Origin: Pleurostoma richardsiae
Lineage: Eukaryota; Ascomycota; Sordariomycetes; Calosphaeriales; Pleurostomataceae
Direction of reading: 5' to 3'
Assembly: GCA_030052745.1 (NCBI GenBank)
Contig: JANBVO010000024.1
Span: forward strand, 62,001-126,000
DNA length: 64,000 bases
A program made the translations under genes and the position numbers. Positions within the stretch are counted from its first letter, which is position 1. Every line of letters starts with the position of its first letter. The notes under the pieces are model-generated. The model was given only the letters and a program-made list of their open reading frames with translations. It did no database searches and was not told the DNA's origin. Below are positions 53,927-64,000 of the stretch, piece by piece.

Positions 53927-55263
53927 AGTCACACCTTGGGCAGCCCACGCCCTCACGATCCTTCTGTTTCTGTGACACATAAGCCTGACCCGAGTGTACC
54001 TTAATGTTACCCAACAACAGAGAGACACGTGATTTGGCGCTAGGCACTGTACAAGACCTCAAACGCACGGATCTCAGCGTGAACGTGGCTTACAGACACA
54101 TTGTACTGTGTGGAGGAGGTAGCGCACGGAAACCCATGGTGGGTGGAGAGTAGTATGAGACTAGAGGGGACAGGGAGATCACTTGGGATCATGCACATTG
54201 CTGGTAAGGCAATAGCATGTCACAGATCAAGTCATCGTCGTCTGTTCTCAAATGTCACGCCAAGGTCAGCACGGCCCTTGTCCTGATTTTAGACTACCGT
54301 CCCAGGCTAAGATCCCAGGGCTTGCAGCAACTGCGACAAGGCCCCATGCACGCGTTCCCCTCCTTCATCTGCCCCTCCATCTATCTGTTGATATCGTCCT
54401 TGGCGCAGAGCATCCTCAAATCTCCATCTCTTCTGTTATTGTTTGAGGTTTCCCCCTTCAGTCGCAGCAGCAACGTACCATCGTAGGCTGTTTCCCACCC
54501 CCCGGCCGGCTGCTCGGCATTTCCACCACACAGACATCGTCGCCCTTGATCTCATGCCACACTGTTTCCAGGGTACAGTAGAGTACAGTCGGGTGCTGTG
54601 GCTACCAGCCTTACCCACCCATGCTAACGACGTAATCAAGTCTCCTTTTCCCCCCTCCCTCGCTTGCTTGCCTGCCAGTCCTGCCAGGCTCCAGCCACTT
54701 CCGACTTACCGCTTCGGGCTCACCTACTATGGTACACTCTGATGCAGCCACATTGCTCCCAGGGGCAGGGGCCCCCTGCAAGCCTCGACTCATTGGTTCT
54801 GAGCCGGCCGTTTCAAGGGTGAATTTCCTGTTTTGGCCGCACTGATGCAACTTGCTGCTCCGCACACAAGGTGCACGTCGCCCACAGGAGTACGGAGCGG
54901 CATTATTACGCTCGCCACGGAGCAACAGCCCTGTCCGCTGATTTGACGGATAGAGTCTTTTGCCCAGGACAAAAAGTACCTCACCTCATGCTCGGCATCT
55001 GAGTATTACCGAAGTGCATGTCCCTCTGCTGTTCCACCGGGGCTGACTCGATGGGAAGGATTTCTTTCCACGGTGGAGGGTCTTGGTGTCCTGGAATATG
55101 AGAAGCGAACATGCAACTTCTAGCAGGTACCTGGGCTGACATAGGGCCACTCAATACGCCGTCCAGTCTACCCTATATATGCTCCGTACATGTACAGCAT
55201 CTCATCAGCCACACTTATCCGCTGTCGGGTACACTCTGTAACGGGACGTCCAGTCGAGTATGA

Positions 55264-55326
55264 GGTACCTACCTTACCTACCTTACCTACCTAGGTCGGC
55301 AGGTAGGCACCTAGGCAGGTAGGTAC
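55264..55326. repeat. 63-base palindromic ACCT repeat
   Basis: The outer 11 bases at each end are exact inverted copies (GGTACCTACCT and its complement). The interior is CCTTA units on the left and GGCAGGTA units on the right, around a CGGC centre, with a further 7-bp pairing. It is both a tandem repeat and a hairpin. Confidence 0.75.
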
Positions 55327-57453
55327 CTTGGATCTCGGGAGAGACATTGAATAGACCAAGCTGCGGACATCAACGTACCTCAACTGTCGGGGCACGGTGC
55401 GCTCCTCCCGCGCGTACTCTTGCGTGCAACGCTCGAGGTTACGCATGAGTCCGGCCGCCCTCCAGGTTACATCACCCGGCATCAAGCACATGCCAATATC
55501 CGCGAACTGAAGCTTGCTTATTCCTTCGTCACCATGGCAAATGCCTTCCTATGTTATGCACCTCGTGTCGGCCATGCTCGCCCGCCTCGTCATGCCATCT
55601 GCTATGTGCATAACCCGGGTCTGCCTACGCCGCCTCAAGGACACAGCTGACGCCGGCAACCAGTACGGAATGGGAACCCTGTCAGTGGTCCATGCCGGCC
55701 CATGGCGAGGTCTGGCCCAGCCTCAAGAGTGGCTCCCTCATGGTCTCCAGGTCTCCATAGGGATGAGATGCCTATGATAGCACCATAATAAACTGCAGGA
55801 TGGCTCGACTGCTATCCCCTCTTTCAGCTACTCTAGAGTAGAGTACGAGGACAGGCATTCCTGGGCTCGCTGCTCTGTTGGCACCAAGGGCGGGATGAGC
55901 GTTTCGTCGTGCCTCTCCACTCCACCCTGCGGTCCTCCAAATCCGCTGCTCCTCCATCCTGGCTCTCCACCGGACAAGCCGCCTAGCGGACCGTCGTCAC
56001 ACCTTGGGCGTCTAAAGGAAGCCTCGAGAGAATCTCCAGACGGGACGGCTAGCATCTTGGCTTCCCGCGTTACTTACACGCCCCCCACAGTCGTTGATTC
56101 GTCGGGCTGGCCTATACGTCGTGCATCCCGCCAAGTTCCCTGCGTCAAGGACCGAGCCCACCCTCGTCCGGCACCCACCTCCAGGTTCCGCGGCAGCTTT
56201 GTCGACTACTTCGGGGCTCTTACAACGGAAGATGTGCACAAACCCTTGCTAAACAACCGACGCCCCTCATGAAGACCCATTGGCAGCCTTGCCGGACCCG
56301 TGGTGTGGAAACTACCTTAGCCTAGCTGGGCCGACTGCGGTCTCAACCGTCCAGGGCCAAAGTCAGAGACTGTGCCAGTCGCAGCAGCTTCAAGCCCCTC
56401 CGGACATGCCTTACATACCCACTTGGCCCCTGCCCACTCTCGCATCTTCCCCGGCAAGCGTTTCCTGGTCTTCCTTTAATACGACCAGGTCTCTCACGCT
56501 TGCCCCCCTCCAGCGTTAACCTTGGTGTGATACTTCCATCCTTCTTTTTGTGGCTGACTCTCCATTAGCTTCACATTATTTCTGGTTTACAGCTTTATGT
56601 GGAAGTAGCAAGTTGGCTGGTACCGGGTCTAAGTGCCGTCCGGGTCTACCGTCACCATCTTCTTTTGCCTACCTTCTCTCTCTCTCTTTCTGTCTCCTTT
56701 CACCTGCCTTGAACTCCTGGTTCCCGGAGGCGTCTCTCGTACTTCTGGATCCGGCGGATCTTCTATCCTGGTGACAATCTCATCTGATACGCACTGGGTG
56801 GAAAACGAAATAACCAAGGGCACGCCATCTTCTCCACACACATCATCCCGTTCCCGCTCCGCTAGTTGCCTAAACCGATCAGAAGCAGTAAACTGTCATT
56901 CGCTTCAAGGCTGCTGCTCTCCCGCCGGCGCCTCACCTATCAAGCGCTTGCGAGCATATCACCGCTGGGGCCAGCCACACGCGAGTCCCTCCGCTTTTCG
57001 GGTACCTCGACCAGAGCTACCAGGGTCCAGAACACACCCACCCTGGTCTGCCACCACCTTGTCGCCGCCCTCCACACTCTCGGCTCCTTCTGCTCTAACC
57101 TTCCCTGCCCTGGCCAGCCTAGGGAATCTGGCCATAGCTGGATCTTTCCCATCTTAGAAGAACTCTCACCTCTCATGCGGCGCCGATGACCAAATGAGGT
57201 TGGGCTGGGTGACCTCGACGTTTCATCACCACTCGCCCCGCCTGTTTCCTTCATCCTTCTTACCAAGCTGGCCGCCACATCCAGCTTTCTTCTGTAAAGG
57301 TTATTTCCGCCTCGATCCGCTTCCCCAGTATTACTTGCGCTCTTGAAGCCCTTCTCTCTCCTCCTGACTCTTCTTTTCTTTCCCCCCTTCTCCTGCTCTC
57401 TGCCACCGGTGTCTCGTCTTGCACATGCTTCCACCCCGCGAACTTACACGAGG

Positions 57454-59082
57454 ATGCTTACCATCAAGCAGCCAGTACACTACGGCTTCAAGTCCGTCCA
57501 TGATCTCCCGACGCCGCCAAGCACATCCCGACCCTCTCCCCCCTTAGTGTTCCAGGATTTCGTGCAAAAGAAACCACTGCCGGCAGTCCCTCGCAGCATC
57601 AGTCCGCCCGGCCAGCCCATGTCCGCGCCTCATCGTGGCTTGCCACCACCGGCGGCCATGACATTAGCTCAACCTCCAGCCCAGGGTGCCACGTCTCATC
57701 CGGTTCCTCCTCCTGGACCGCCTCTGGGGCAAGCTCCCCCTCCTCCCCCGCAGCCGCCCCAGAGTCAACTTCTGGGGCAGCTTCCTGCGCCGCCCCAATG
57801 GCAAGGCTCCGAAGAACCCATGAAGGCTTGGCTGATGGCCAAAGCTGAGGAAGAGAAGAGGAAGGCTGAAGAGGAGAGGACCCGACAAGAGACCTTGCGT
57901 CTAGAGCAACGGCGGACAGAGCATGACATCTTGCGAACCTCGCTGCAAGGCGGCATTCCCCCCCCAATGGTTCCCATGGTGTTCGCGGGCATGGGCGGAG
58001 GCAACTTGCCGCAGGCAGCCCTGGAAATGGCTCAACAGTTCATGTACTCGCAAGCACAGCAGGCTGCTCCTCAGCAGCTACTTGCGGGCGGCCCTGTGTC
58101 TCCGGACCACAGACGCGATTCCCAGGCTCAGGCGTACGTCCAGTACACCGGCTCCGTCGGTGTTCCATCCACACCTGGCTCTGCTCAGGCACCGCAAAGC
58201 GCTTTCATGGGCGGGTATCCCGGCTCTCCGACAAGAGCGCGAGGCTTTAGTGTAGGGGCTCCTGCCGGCCGCCCCGTTCTCTCGTCCAACCTCCCAACTC
58301 TGAACACGAATGTTCCCGGGGGGCCAGGAACCCAGTCTGCGATGCAGTCACACGCAGGAATCTCTTCAGCGCAGCAAGAACCGCAACCTTCTCCTTCGAT
58401 ATACTTTCACCATTGGCAACCCCCAACCAGCCAAACTAGTCAGAGCAGTTCAAATCATCCGGGTACGCCTGCCGGTTCGTCCAAGATGAAGATACGCTCT
58501 TGAGAGGCTATAAGGGCTAACACGGCTTGCAAAATTGCAGTAGGGGAATCGCCGCGGAACAAACGAAAAGCAACCGGACCGCAACAGGGTACGGCTCCTC
58601 CTAGAGAGCGATTCAGATCTCCGCCATTTGCTCAGGGCACGAGCTCGACTCTTGCGAATCCCCCGCCGGGTCGAAGGCGCGGCCATTCGCGGCAAACAAG
58701 CGACCTTGGCTCGTACCGACCTACAGGCCGCGGCAGACCAGAGAGTTATAGCAGCTCAGAACAGCGGAGCGGATCTCCGTCTAGGCGAGGAACAATAAGA
58801 GAAGGGAGCGCAGGGATAGAAGGCTCCTCACTACAGCAGCAGCAGCAGCAGCAACAGCAACCACCTGCGCCTTCTGGTCCATCAGCGGCGCGCAGCGGAG
58901 GGCACTCCGTCTCGTCGCTGCTCTCAGAGGAGCCATCGCCTCAGTACCCTTCTGGCTCGTCTGCTGGCGAGGCCCGAACCCGGCAAGGAGGAGAACGTCG
59001 GCGTTCGCCTCGGCCAGCGGAAGAAAGATCGCGTGGTGGAGCCGGAGGAGCAGCAGCGACGCGTGAACGAGATGACGATTGA
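57454..59082 (+). CDS. Conserved fungal Pro/Gln-rich protein of unknown function
   Basis: Two exons: 57454-58462 and 58541-59082; 516 residues. The intron has donor GTACGC, branch site GGCTAACAC and acceptor TTGCAG; G|TA completes a Val. The N-terminus MLTIKQPVHYGFKSVHDLPTPPSTSR looks conserved. It is followed by proline-rich sequence, then a charged helix (about residues 125-160: WLMAKAEEEKRKAEEERTR, then LRLEQRRTEHDILRTSL), GGIPPPMVPMVFAGMGGG, and a long Ser/Pro/Gln tail. The tail holds a polyglutamine run of about ten residues and a basic KRK patch early in exon 2, suggesting nuclear location. I associate this layout with an uncharacterised fungal family (possibly DUF2722), from memory. 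No enzymatic motif is seen; a transcriptional or scaffold role is only a guess. Upstream frame is leader. Confidence 0.8.
58833..58860 (+). repeat. CAG/CAA trinucleotide repeat
   Basis: Seven CAG units followed by CAACAGCAA encode the polyglutamine tract of the Pro/Gln-rich protein. A perfect CAG run of this kind tends to vary in length between strains. Confidence 0.9.
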
Positions 59083-62000
59083 ACTTTAATTTCACAGAGC
59101 GTTTCAGCCACTTGAACCAATATTTGCGAAACGAACCCCCATGGCCTTAGAAAGAGGCAGCACCAAGGATGTCTTGGTATCGGACGCGGAACACGCGCGT
59201 CGCAGACTGGGATACATGGATGTCTACAACTTCTTTTTCGATCTACCCTCTTGCTTTTCATTTCGATTGCTCCTTTGGGACTGACGCGCTTTTTCTGGAT
59301 CCGGGATGGCTTCCGTAGCATCACGGACCCCAGCCGCGTCCCAAAGCGGGCAAGGCGATCGACAGAACGCCCTTGCGCTCCGAGGACAGGCCCTGGTCGC
59401 ATTCAATGACCCCATCACCGAACGACAGTCTCAGTTTCATCTTCAATTCTGGACCTATCCACTCAATTTGGAAAACCATGTATATACCTGCACCAAGTTG
59501 TTCCCTTGTCCTTTTCCCTTGTTCCCTCTTTGTATGCATATACAGGACTTATGACGGATGACACAGCCGCGGAAACGGCAGGAGAAGCGGGCAACAAGCC
59601 AGGACCAAAATCACAGAGGGTGGAGGGACGCGGAGTTACTGGGATATTGGCTTCTGTTTCACTTCTTTGGCTTACCATTTTTTACCATCAGCGTTGAAGC
59701 TACTGGCATTAGCTTCGTGGATAGATTCTCCTGAGGTAGCACGATACCCTTCGCTACGCGGAAGGGCAGCCGAGAGGAAGAGACAGAGACTCAAGCTACA
59801 TTCCGGTATCAAGCATCTCCGCGGGCTGTGTTTCCTTCTCCGCCATCTGCGGTTACCGCCTACTTGGTCTCGATGGGGAGAGAGCCATCCTATTCCAAAT
59901 CCAAGCCCGACTTGTAGGCTTTGGTGGGCTTCTAATGTGGCAAGCACAGAAGCAAGCCACGCGCCAGTCTACGGCATCAGCCCCTGGTGACCCTTAACCC
60001 TAACCCCAAATTACCAAAACAAAGTGAAGGAGGCTGGCTGTCCATCCGATTCCGGACGCTCATAACCATGTACTCTCTGCTGACATGGATGGCATGGGCA
60101 TCACACTCGACCGCAGCGCAGTAATCATTCTTGCATGCGGCAGGAGCCACCTAACGGTTTCTATTTCCGTGGCCAGCGTCTACGGCACCGCTCTGCCCCC
60201 CTTTTCTCCGCAAGGAAGACCGTTGCGTGTAACCCAGAGACCTCTCCTCTACTCTGATCCTCCTGCAGCCGTCCAGCCGCGGGCGGTTTCTACTTATGGC
60301 TCTCGGGCAATTTCTCATTTGTCAGAAGCACAAGCTGGGAAAGTGTGGCAGCCACGAGTGCGACGGTGAGATTTTATTTTGTCTCGGACTCGGCACGGCA
60401 GATCTTGCTGGGCGTGCTGTCCTTCTCCCTCTCTGCCGGCACCCCCCTCCGCCGCGTTTCTCAAGAGCCGAGAGCGAAATGCTATAATTACTCAATGTAG
60501 AAACAAAGATAGGCGCTGACTGCGGCACGCGCACGGACTTTGTCTCGTGCGTTTTCTTGCTGTGCGTCTGCGGCAAGCAAGCAAGCCTCGCGCAGTCCCT
60601 TCAGGCGCGCGGTGCTACGGGGTACATACGTTCGTGTTGGCGGCGTCCTGTCATAAATGACAGAAACCGAGCGGGAAGCTTAAATAGGATCCCGCTTTGG
60701 GGGTTTATTTTCGGGGATGGGGGTGCGTCTGTGCCCCTTCGCCAGCGCCCATTGCTCCCCGTGCAGAAGCGTCAGATCGACGGCATTCCAACTCCGCACT
60801 TTCCGGTGCCAGCCACCATTGGACGGTGGAGGGGACGTCTAAGCGCCCCCCTTCCCCTGGTGGGCAGGTGCCGCTCTATATCTGGCAGCGTGTCAGAAGA
60901 GAGCAAAAGAGGCTGCTGTACGACCACCGGACTGAACGTACCATGGTTCGAACATTCTCCCGGGCAAGGCTGCGCGGGGTTTCTGAACCTCGTGTGAGCC
61001 GTCTTTGGCATGACAGAGCCTGCGCCGCAGCGGAGGAGATCAATTTGCGACGGGAGGCGCGACGGGAGACGGATCGGACACGGCACGGCACCTATGCCGC
61101 GATCCTGAGATGTGGCTGGGGATCAATTTTAGGACACTTCTCGATGGCCCTTTTACCCCATAGGAGAAACAGTATCAGCCTTTCTCCCGTGTGGAATGAC
61201 GCATCGATTGAAAGCGTTCATCGGCAGAGTTATTTATGTCAACGCCTGCTGCTATTTTGACGACGCTCGAGCTATCACGTCCGTGTAAGACCATAGCCGC
61301 CGTTGCCACATGCGTTTATCGCGTCTGAGGTCTAGATAGCCTTAATTCGACAAAGCCACCGACCGTGAGGAGACTTCCAGAGCCATCATTTGCTCCTCGT
61401 TCTTCTGCATGGCACCTCATCGCTCAATTTGGCTCCCCTTTTTCTGATCCGCAACGACCGCGGACAGGCCGGACGCCTGCCCTCCCTTCCCTCCGGTCCG
61501 TATTCCACTATGTACAGCAGGGCGATACGACTCCGCACTACCATCCCGGACCCCCCTTCCCTTTTTCCCATTCCGAAAACCCCCGTGACCTTGCGGGCCA
61601 GACCCTCCACTATACCCGCCCCAAAACGGAAGGAGGCCGGATGAATGCCGACCCACACTCGGCCACGCACACGGGCCACGGCCCCACCGCATCCCACCGG
61701 GCCGGCCCGCTGTGGTCCGAGCTTCGAATATACTTAAACGGGAGGTCCGGGCTCCCTTCTAGCGCCAATCCGGTCGCCCAAGATCCGACCAAGGACCTCC
61801 TCCTCCCCTCGGAAGGCGGCTTCGCTGTGGCACTTAAACTCGTGGCTATCACGTTCACCGTAGCGGATCCATCAAAAGACGGGAGTGAGCAAGACGGATG
61901 GACGGGTTGGCTAGCTAAATGATAGGTAGCAGGGTGTCTTCTCATGCACGAGACCGGGTCTCCGTCCCGGTCTTCATATCTTCCCTCGAAGGAAGATATT

Positions 62001-62695
62001 GTGACAGCTGGAACTCGAGCCCCATGTGATTCCGTACGCGCAATAAGAACTGCCGTTTTTCCTCGCAAGAGTGCCGATTTCGTACGCATTGATAAAGCTG
62101 GACCGCCTAACCTTGGCGGCGTATCCGTGGACCACGAGCTAGAATGTCACCAATGAGACCAGATGAGGGAGAGGATATATTAGTAACGAGTGGTACACTT
62201 TGTACTTTTTTATGTACGAGGCCTGTCCTATCACGCCTGACGACTTTGCCTTCGCCCCATCCTCGCCACGTCAAATCTCCTCGTCCGATCTCTCCGTCCA
62301 TCTGAGCTCAGCGTCCGCACATAGATTGCTGCTATCATTTAATGGAAAGCAGGAGGGGTATATAACCATACAATACATGTACCATAACATCGCAGTCGTG
62401 CCCCTTCTCAGACGCATTTCATCCACTCGAAAAGAAGGATCTCTCACAGACAAAGGAAATTAGATACCTGAGAAGGCGTCGAGAGAGTCGTAGGGGGGGC
62501 CTGAGGGGCTTGTTGCTCAAACAAGACAGGCTGATCAAGCCGTTTCCGGCAGAATTCGTTGGCAATGGGTATCGGACCGCGCCACAAGTTCCGGAACGCC
62601 ATCCGGGAGTCCCTGGGAAATCGAAAATCAAACAAACCAAGTCAGATGCTCGCAGACCGTGGAACCTACTCGGAATGGAAGAGATCGACAGCTTC
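59083..62695. other. 3.6 kb gene-free convergent region
   Basis: This lies between the Pro/Gln-rich gene (+) and the RabGAP gene (-). The longest frame (about 185 residues near 61.4-61.9 kb) begins at a GTG and is matched by an equally open antisense frame, so I do not call it. A short telomere-like motif lies at 59991-60007. Confidence 0.5.
59991..60007. repeat. Short interstitial telomere-like motif
   Basis: CCCTTAACCCTAACCCC contains roughly two and a half TAACCC units, the fungal telomere repeat in complement. It is too short to mark a telomere. Confidence 0.5.
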
Positions 62696-64000
62696 CTATG
62701 GCTTCTTTCTCTGATGCTGCTTCCATTCCGCTCGCACGACCTTCATGAGCAGCTCTTCGTCCTTTATGGGCACCCAGGATGTCAGAGCCTTCATAGCATT
62801 CTCGAAGTCGGAGTCTATCAGCACCTCCTTCAAGGCATCGATCAGAGCGGCACTGGTGGCATGAAGGATGTCTAGGCCATGGAATGTATCCTTGTCGCCC
62901 CCGGGTAGCGCAGGTGGAGGCTGCGCCTGCGCCGACGGCGGCTCGCCTAGGAGCATAAAGACATCCCACACTCGTAGCTGTGCGGGAAACGGTATAGACA
63001 GGTTGAACAGGGTGAGGTACCATCGAGTACCATACGCTGTAGCATCAATGCCGAGCTCCGACTGTATATCAGGGTCAGCACAACGCACACGCCTCACTTG
63101 GGATCATAGTAACTTACGAGCTTCTTGGCTACTTCCTTTCCCTCCAGCCAGTGCTCCTCGAAATTCTTGAGTGCCGTCATGAGCCCAGCGAAGCCGGGTT
63201 GGTAGAGTCTTTCCAGGCCGCGAAGTTGCCACATATGAACCAGCATGACGAAGCATCTCTCCTCGTCGTAATAACAGAGGAGCGTGGCGGCGAGGGCTGC
63301 CATGCCCTGAACGTAGCCGGTATCGGGAAAGTAAAGAGACACGGCGTGTAAGACCCGGAACAGCAATCGCTGGCCTCCACGGTATCTCTTACGAAACATA
63401 ATATGCCTGTTGATCGTTCTCGGGACGTCGAGATCAATCTGGAGATCATCTGGCGAGCCGATATTCTGCAGTCGGTGAAAATCTACTATGATCTCCTCGT
63501 CGGGTGCCTTGGTCCCGGCAGCCTTGGCACTCGTGCTTAGGAAAGAGTACCAAGCCGCTGCGCGCCAGCGGTCAGGGATTCCCTTCCAGGTGCGGTCGAT
63601 GAGTTTCTGGTTCTTGGTGTCGAATTCGAATTCCATCCCTTCGCCATCCTTGCCACGCTTGATCACCTTCGCCATCTTTCGCCATTTTTCGGTTCGCTCG
63701 ATTTCTTTCTTCTTCAGTGCCTCCGATATCTTCTCCATCTGCTGTTCCTCGGCAATATCGTCAAGACCAGGGCCCAGTGCAAGCATGTCGCCCGCCTCAT
63801 CCATCCAGCGCCTATTTCGATTGTGGGGCAAGAAATTCGCAGCCGCCCGTATAGGTGATCGTGATGACCGTCGTGAAGTTGCAGAAAATTCTGAAGTCTG
63901 TGTGTTTAAAGATCGAGCCGATATCTTTCTGCTCGGCATGCGGTTCGGACCAAGAGGGGATGAAAATAACGACGGATCTCTCTTAGTCAGGACAAGCCTT
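62696..64000 (-). CDS. TBC-domain RabGAP (5' end outside window)
   Basis: Two exons visible: 64000-63118 (open to the window edge) and 63061-62696, joined by a 56-base intron (GTAAGT..ACAG). The TBC domain runs from KGIPDRWRAAAW to the second exon. Both catalytic fingers are present: Arg in IDLDVPRT (codon at 63418-63420) and Gln in YVQGMA (codon at 63307-63309), so GTPase-activating activity toward a Rab is expected. Before the domain come a basic Ser-rich stretch and a charged coiled-coil-like helix (EEQQMEKISEALKKKEIERTEKWRKMAK). An ATG exists at 63939, but the frame stays open upstream with plausible sequence (TKRDPSLFSSPLGPNR), so the true start is probably beyond 64000. The target Rab is unknown. 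The stop at 62696 follows QHQRKKP. Confidence 0.92.

Larger units (their letters stand above)
48028..57453. other. 9.4 kb gene-free region
   Basis: The largest gene-free block of the window. Frames on all strands are short or start at non-ATG codons, and no split-gene logic or domain was found. It contains AGGTAGG/CCTACC repeats (48763-48830, 53756-53926, 55264-55326), GGTACC sites, a GC-rich patch near 49,370-49,410, and a CT-rich tract near 56,670-56,710. The last few hundred bases are probably the promoter and leader of the next gene. There is no obvious transposon relic or AT-rich RIP-like decay. Confidence 0.5.

Noticed and set aside
56633-57157. 174-residue plus-strand frame before the Pro/Gln-rich gene
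   Set aside because: It starts at GTG in a CT-rich leader; the Ser/Pro-rich translation reflects base composition, not a domain.
61365-61922. 185-residue plus-strand frame
   Set aside because: It starts at GTG, is mirrored by an equally long antisense frame, and its composition is that of GC-rich non-coding DNA.

Overview
The window is nuclear DNA of a filamentous ascomycete (Pezizomycotina, most likely a Sordariomycete). Evidence: GC-rich genes are interrupted by short GT..AG introns, often with a CTAAC-type branch point. There are fungus-specific genes: an Ecl1-type zinc protein, a Chs7-type chaperone, a eukaryotic UDP-galactopyranose mutase, a DUF1763-like LYR protein and a giant hybrid histidine kinase. 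Intergenic spaces are long and leader-rich. I see no bacterial, viral or transposon genes, and no tRNA or rRNA genes. The exon models were built by hand from splice motifs, reading phase and family alignment memory. All spliced models except the sugar transporter's 5' end keep an exact reading frame.

Layout. 1-8.3 kb: one small gene (Ecl1-like, +) in a gene-poor stretch. 8.3-18.2 kb: four genes on the minus strand (class II aldolase/adducin protein, mitochondrial carrier, small DUF1763-like LYR protein, MFS sugar transporter with long tails). 21.9-25.6 kb: a Chs7-family chitin synthase chaperone and the TFIIH subunit SSL1, both +. 26.1-29.3 kb: 4-hydroxyphenylpyruvate dioxygenase (-), divergent from a TTC36-like TPR protein (+). 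30.0-33.0 kb: ribosomal protein eL27 (+), convergent with a triose-phosphate/nucleotide-sugar-type transporter (-). 36.3-38.2 kb: UDP-galactopyranose mutase (+). 40.1-48.0 kb: a 2,522-residue hybrid histidine kinase (+). 48.0-57.4 kb: a 9.4 kb gene-free stretch with GGTACC/ACCTACC palindromic repeats. 57.5-59.1 kb: a Pro/Gln-rich conserved fungal protein (+). 62.7-64.0 kb: a TBC RabGAP (-) whose 5' end lies beyond the window.

How they fit together. These look mostly like ordinary chromosomal genes, not a biosynthetic cluster. Several concern the cell surface and stress: chitin synthase export, galactofuranose precursor, membrane transport, and a peroxide-type two-component sensor. The most suggestive arrangement is HPPD next to a TTC36 homologue. 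In mice TTC36 is reported to protect HPD from degradation, so head-to-head placement here hints at an old enzyme/stabiliser partnership.
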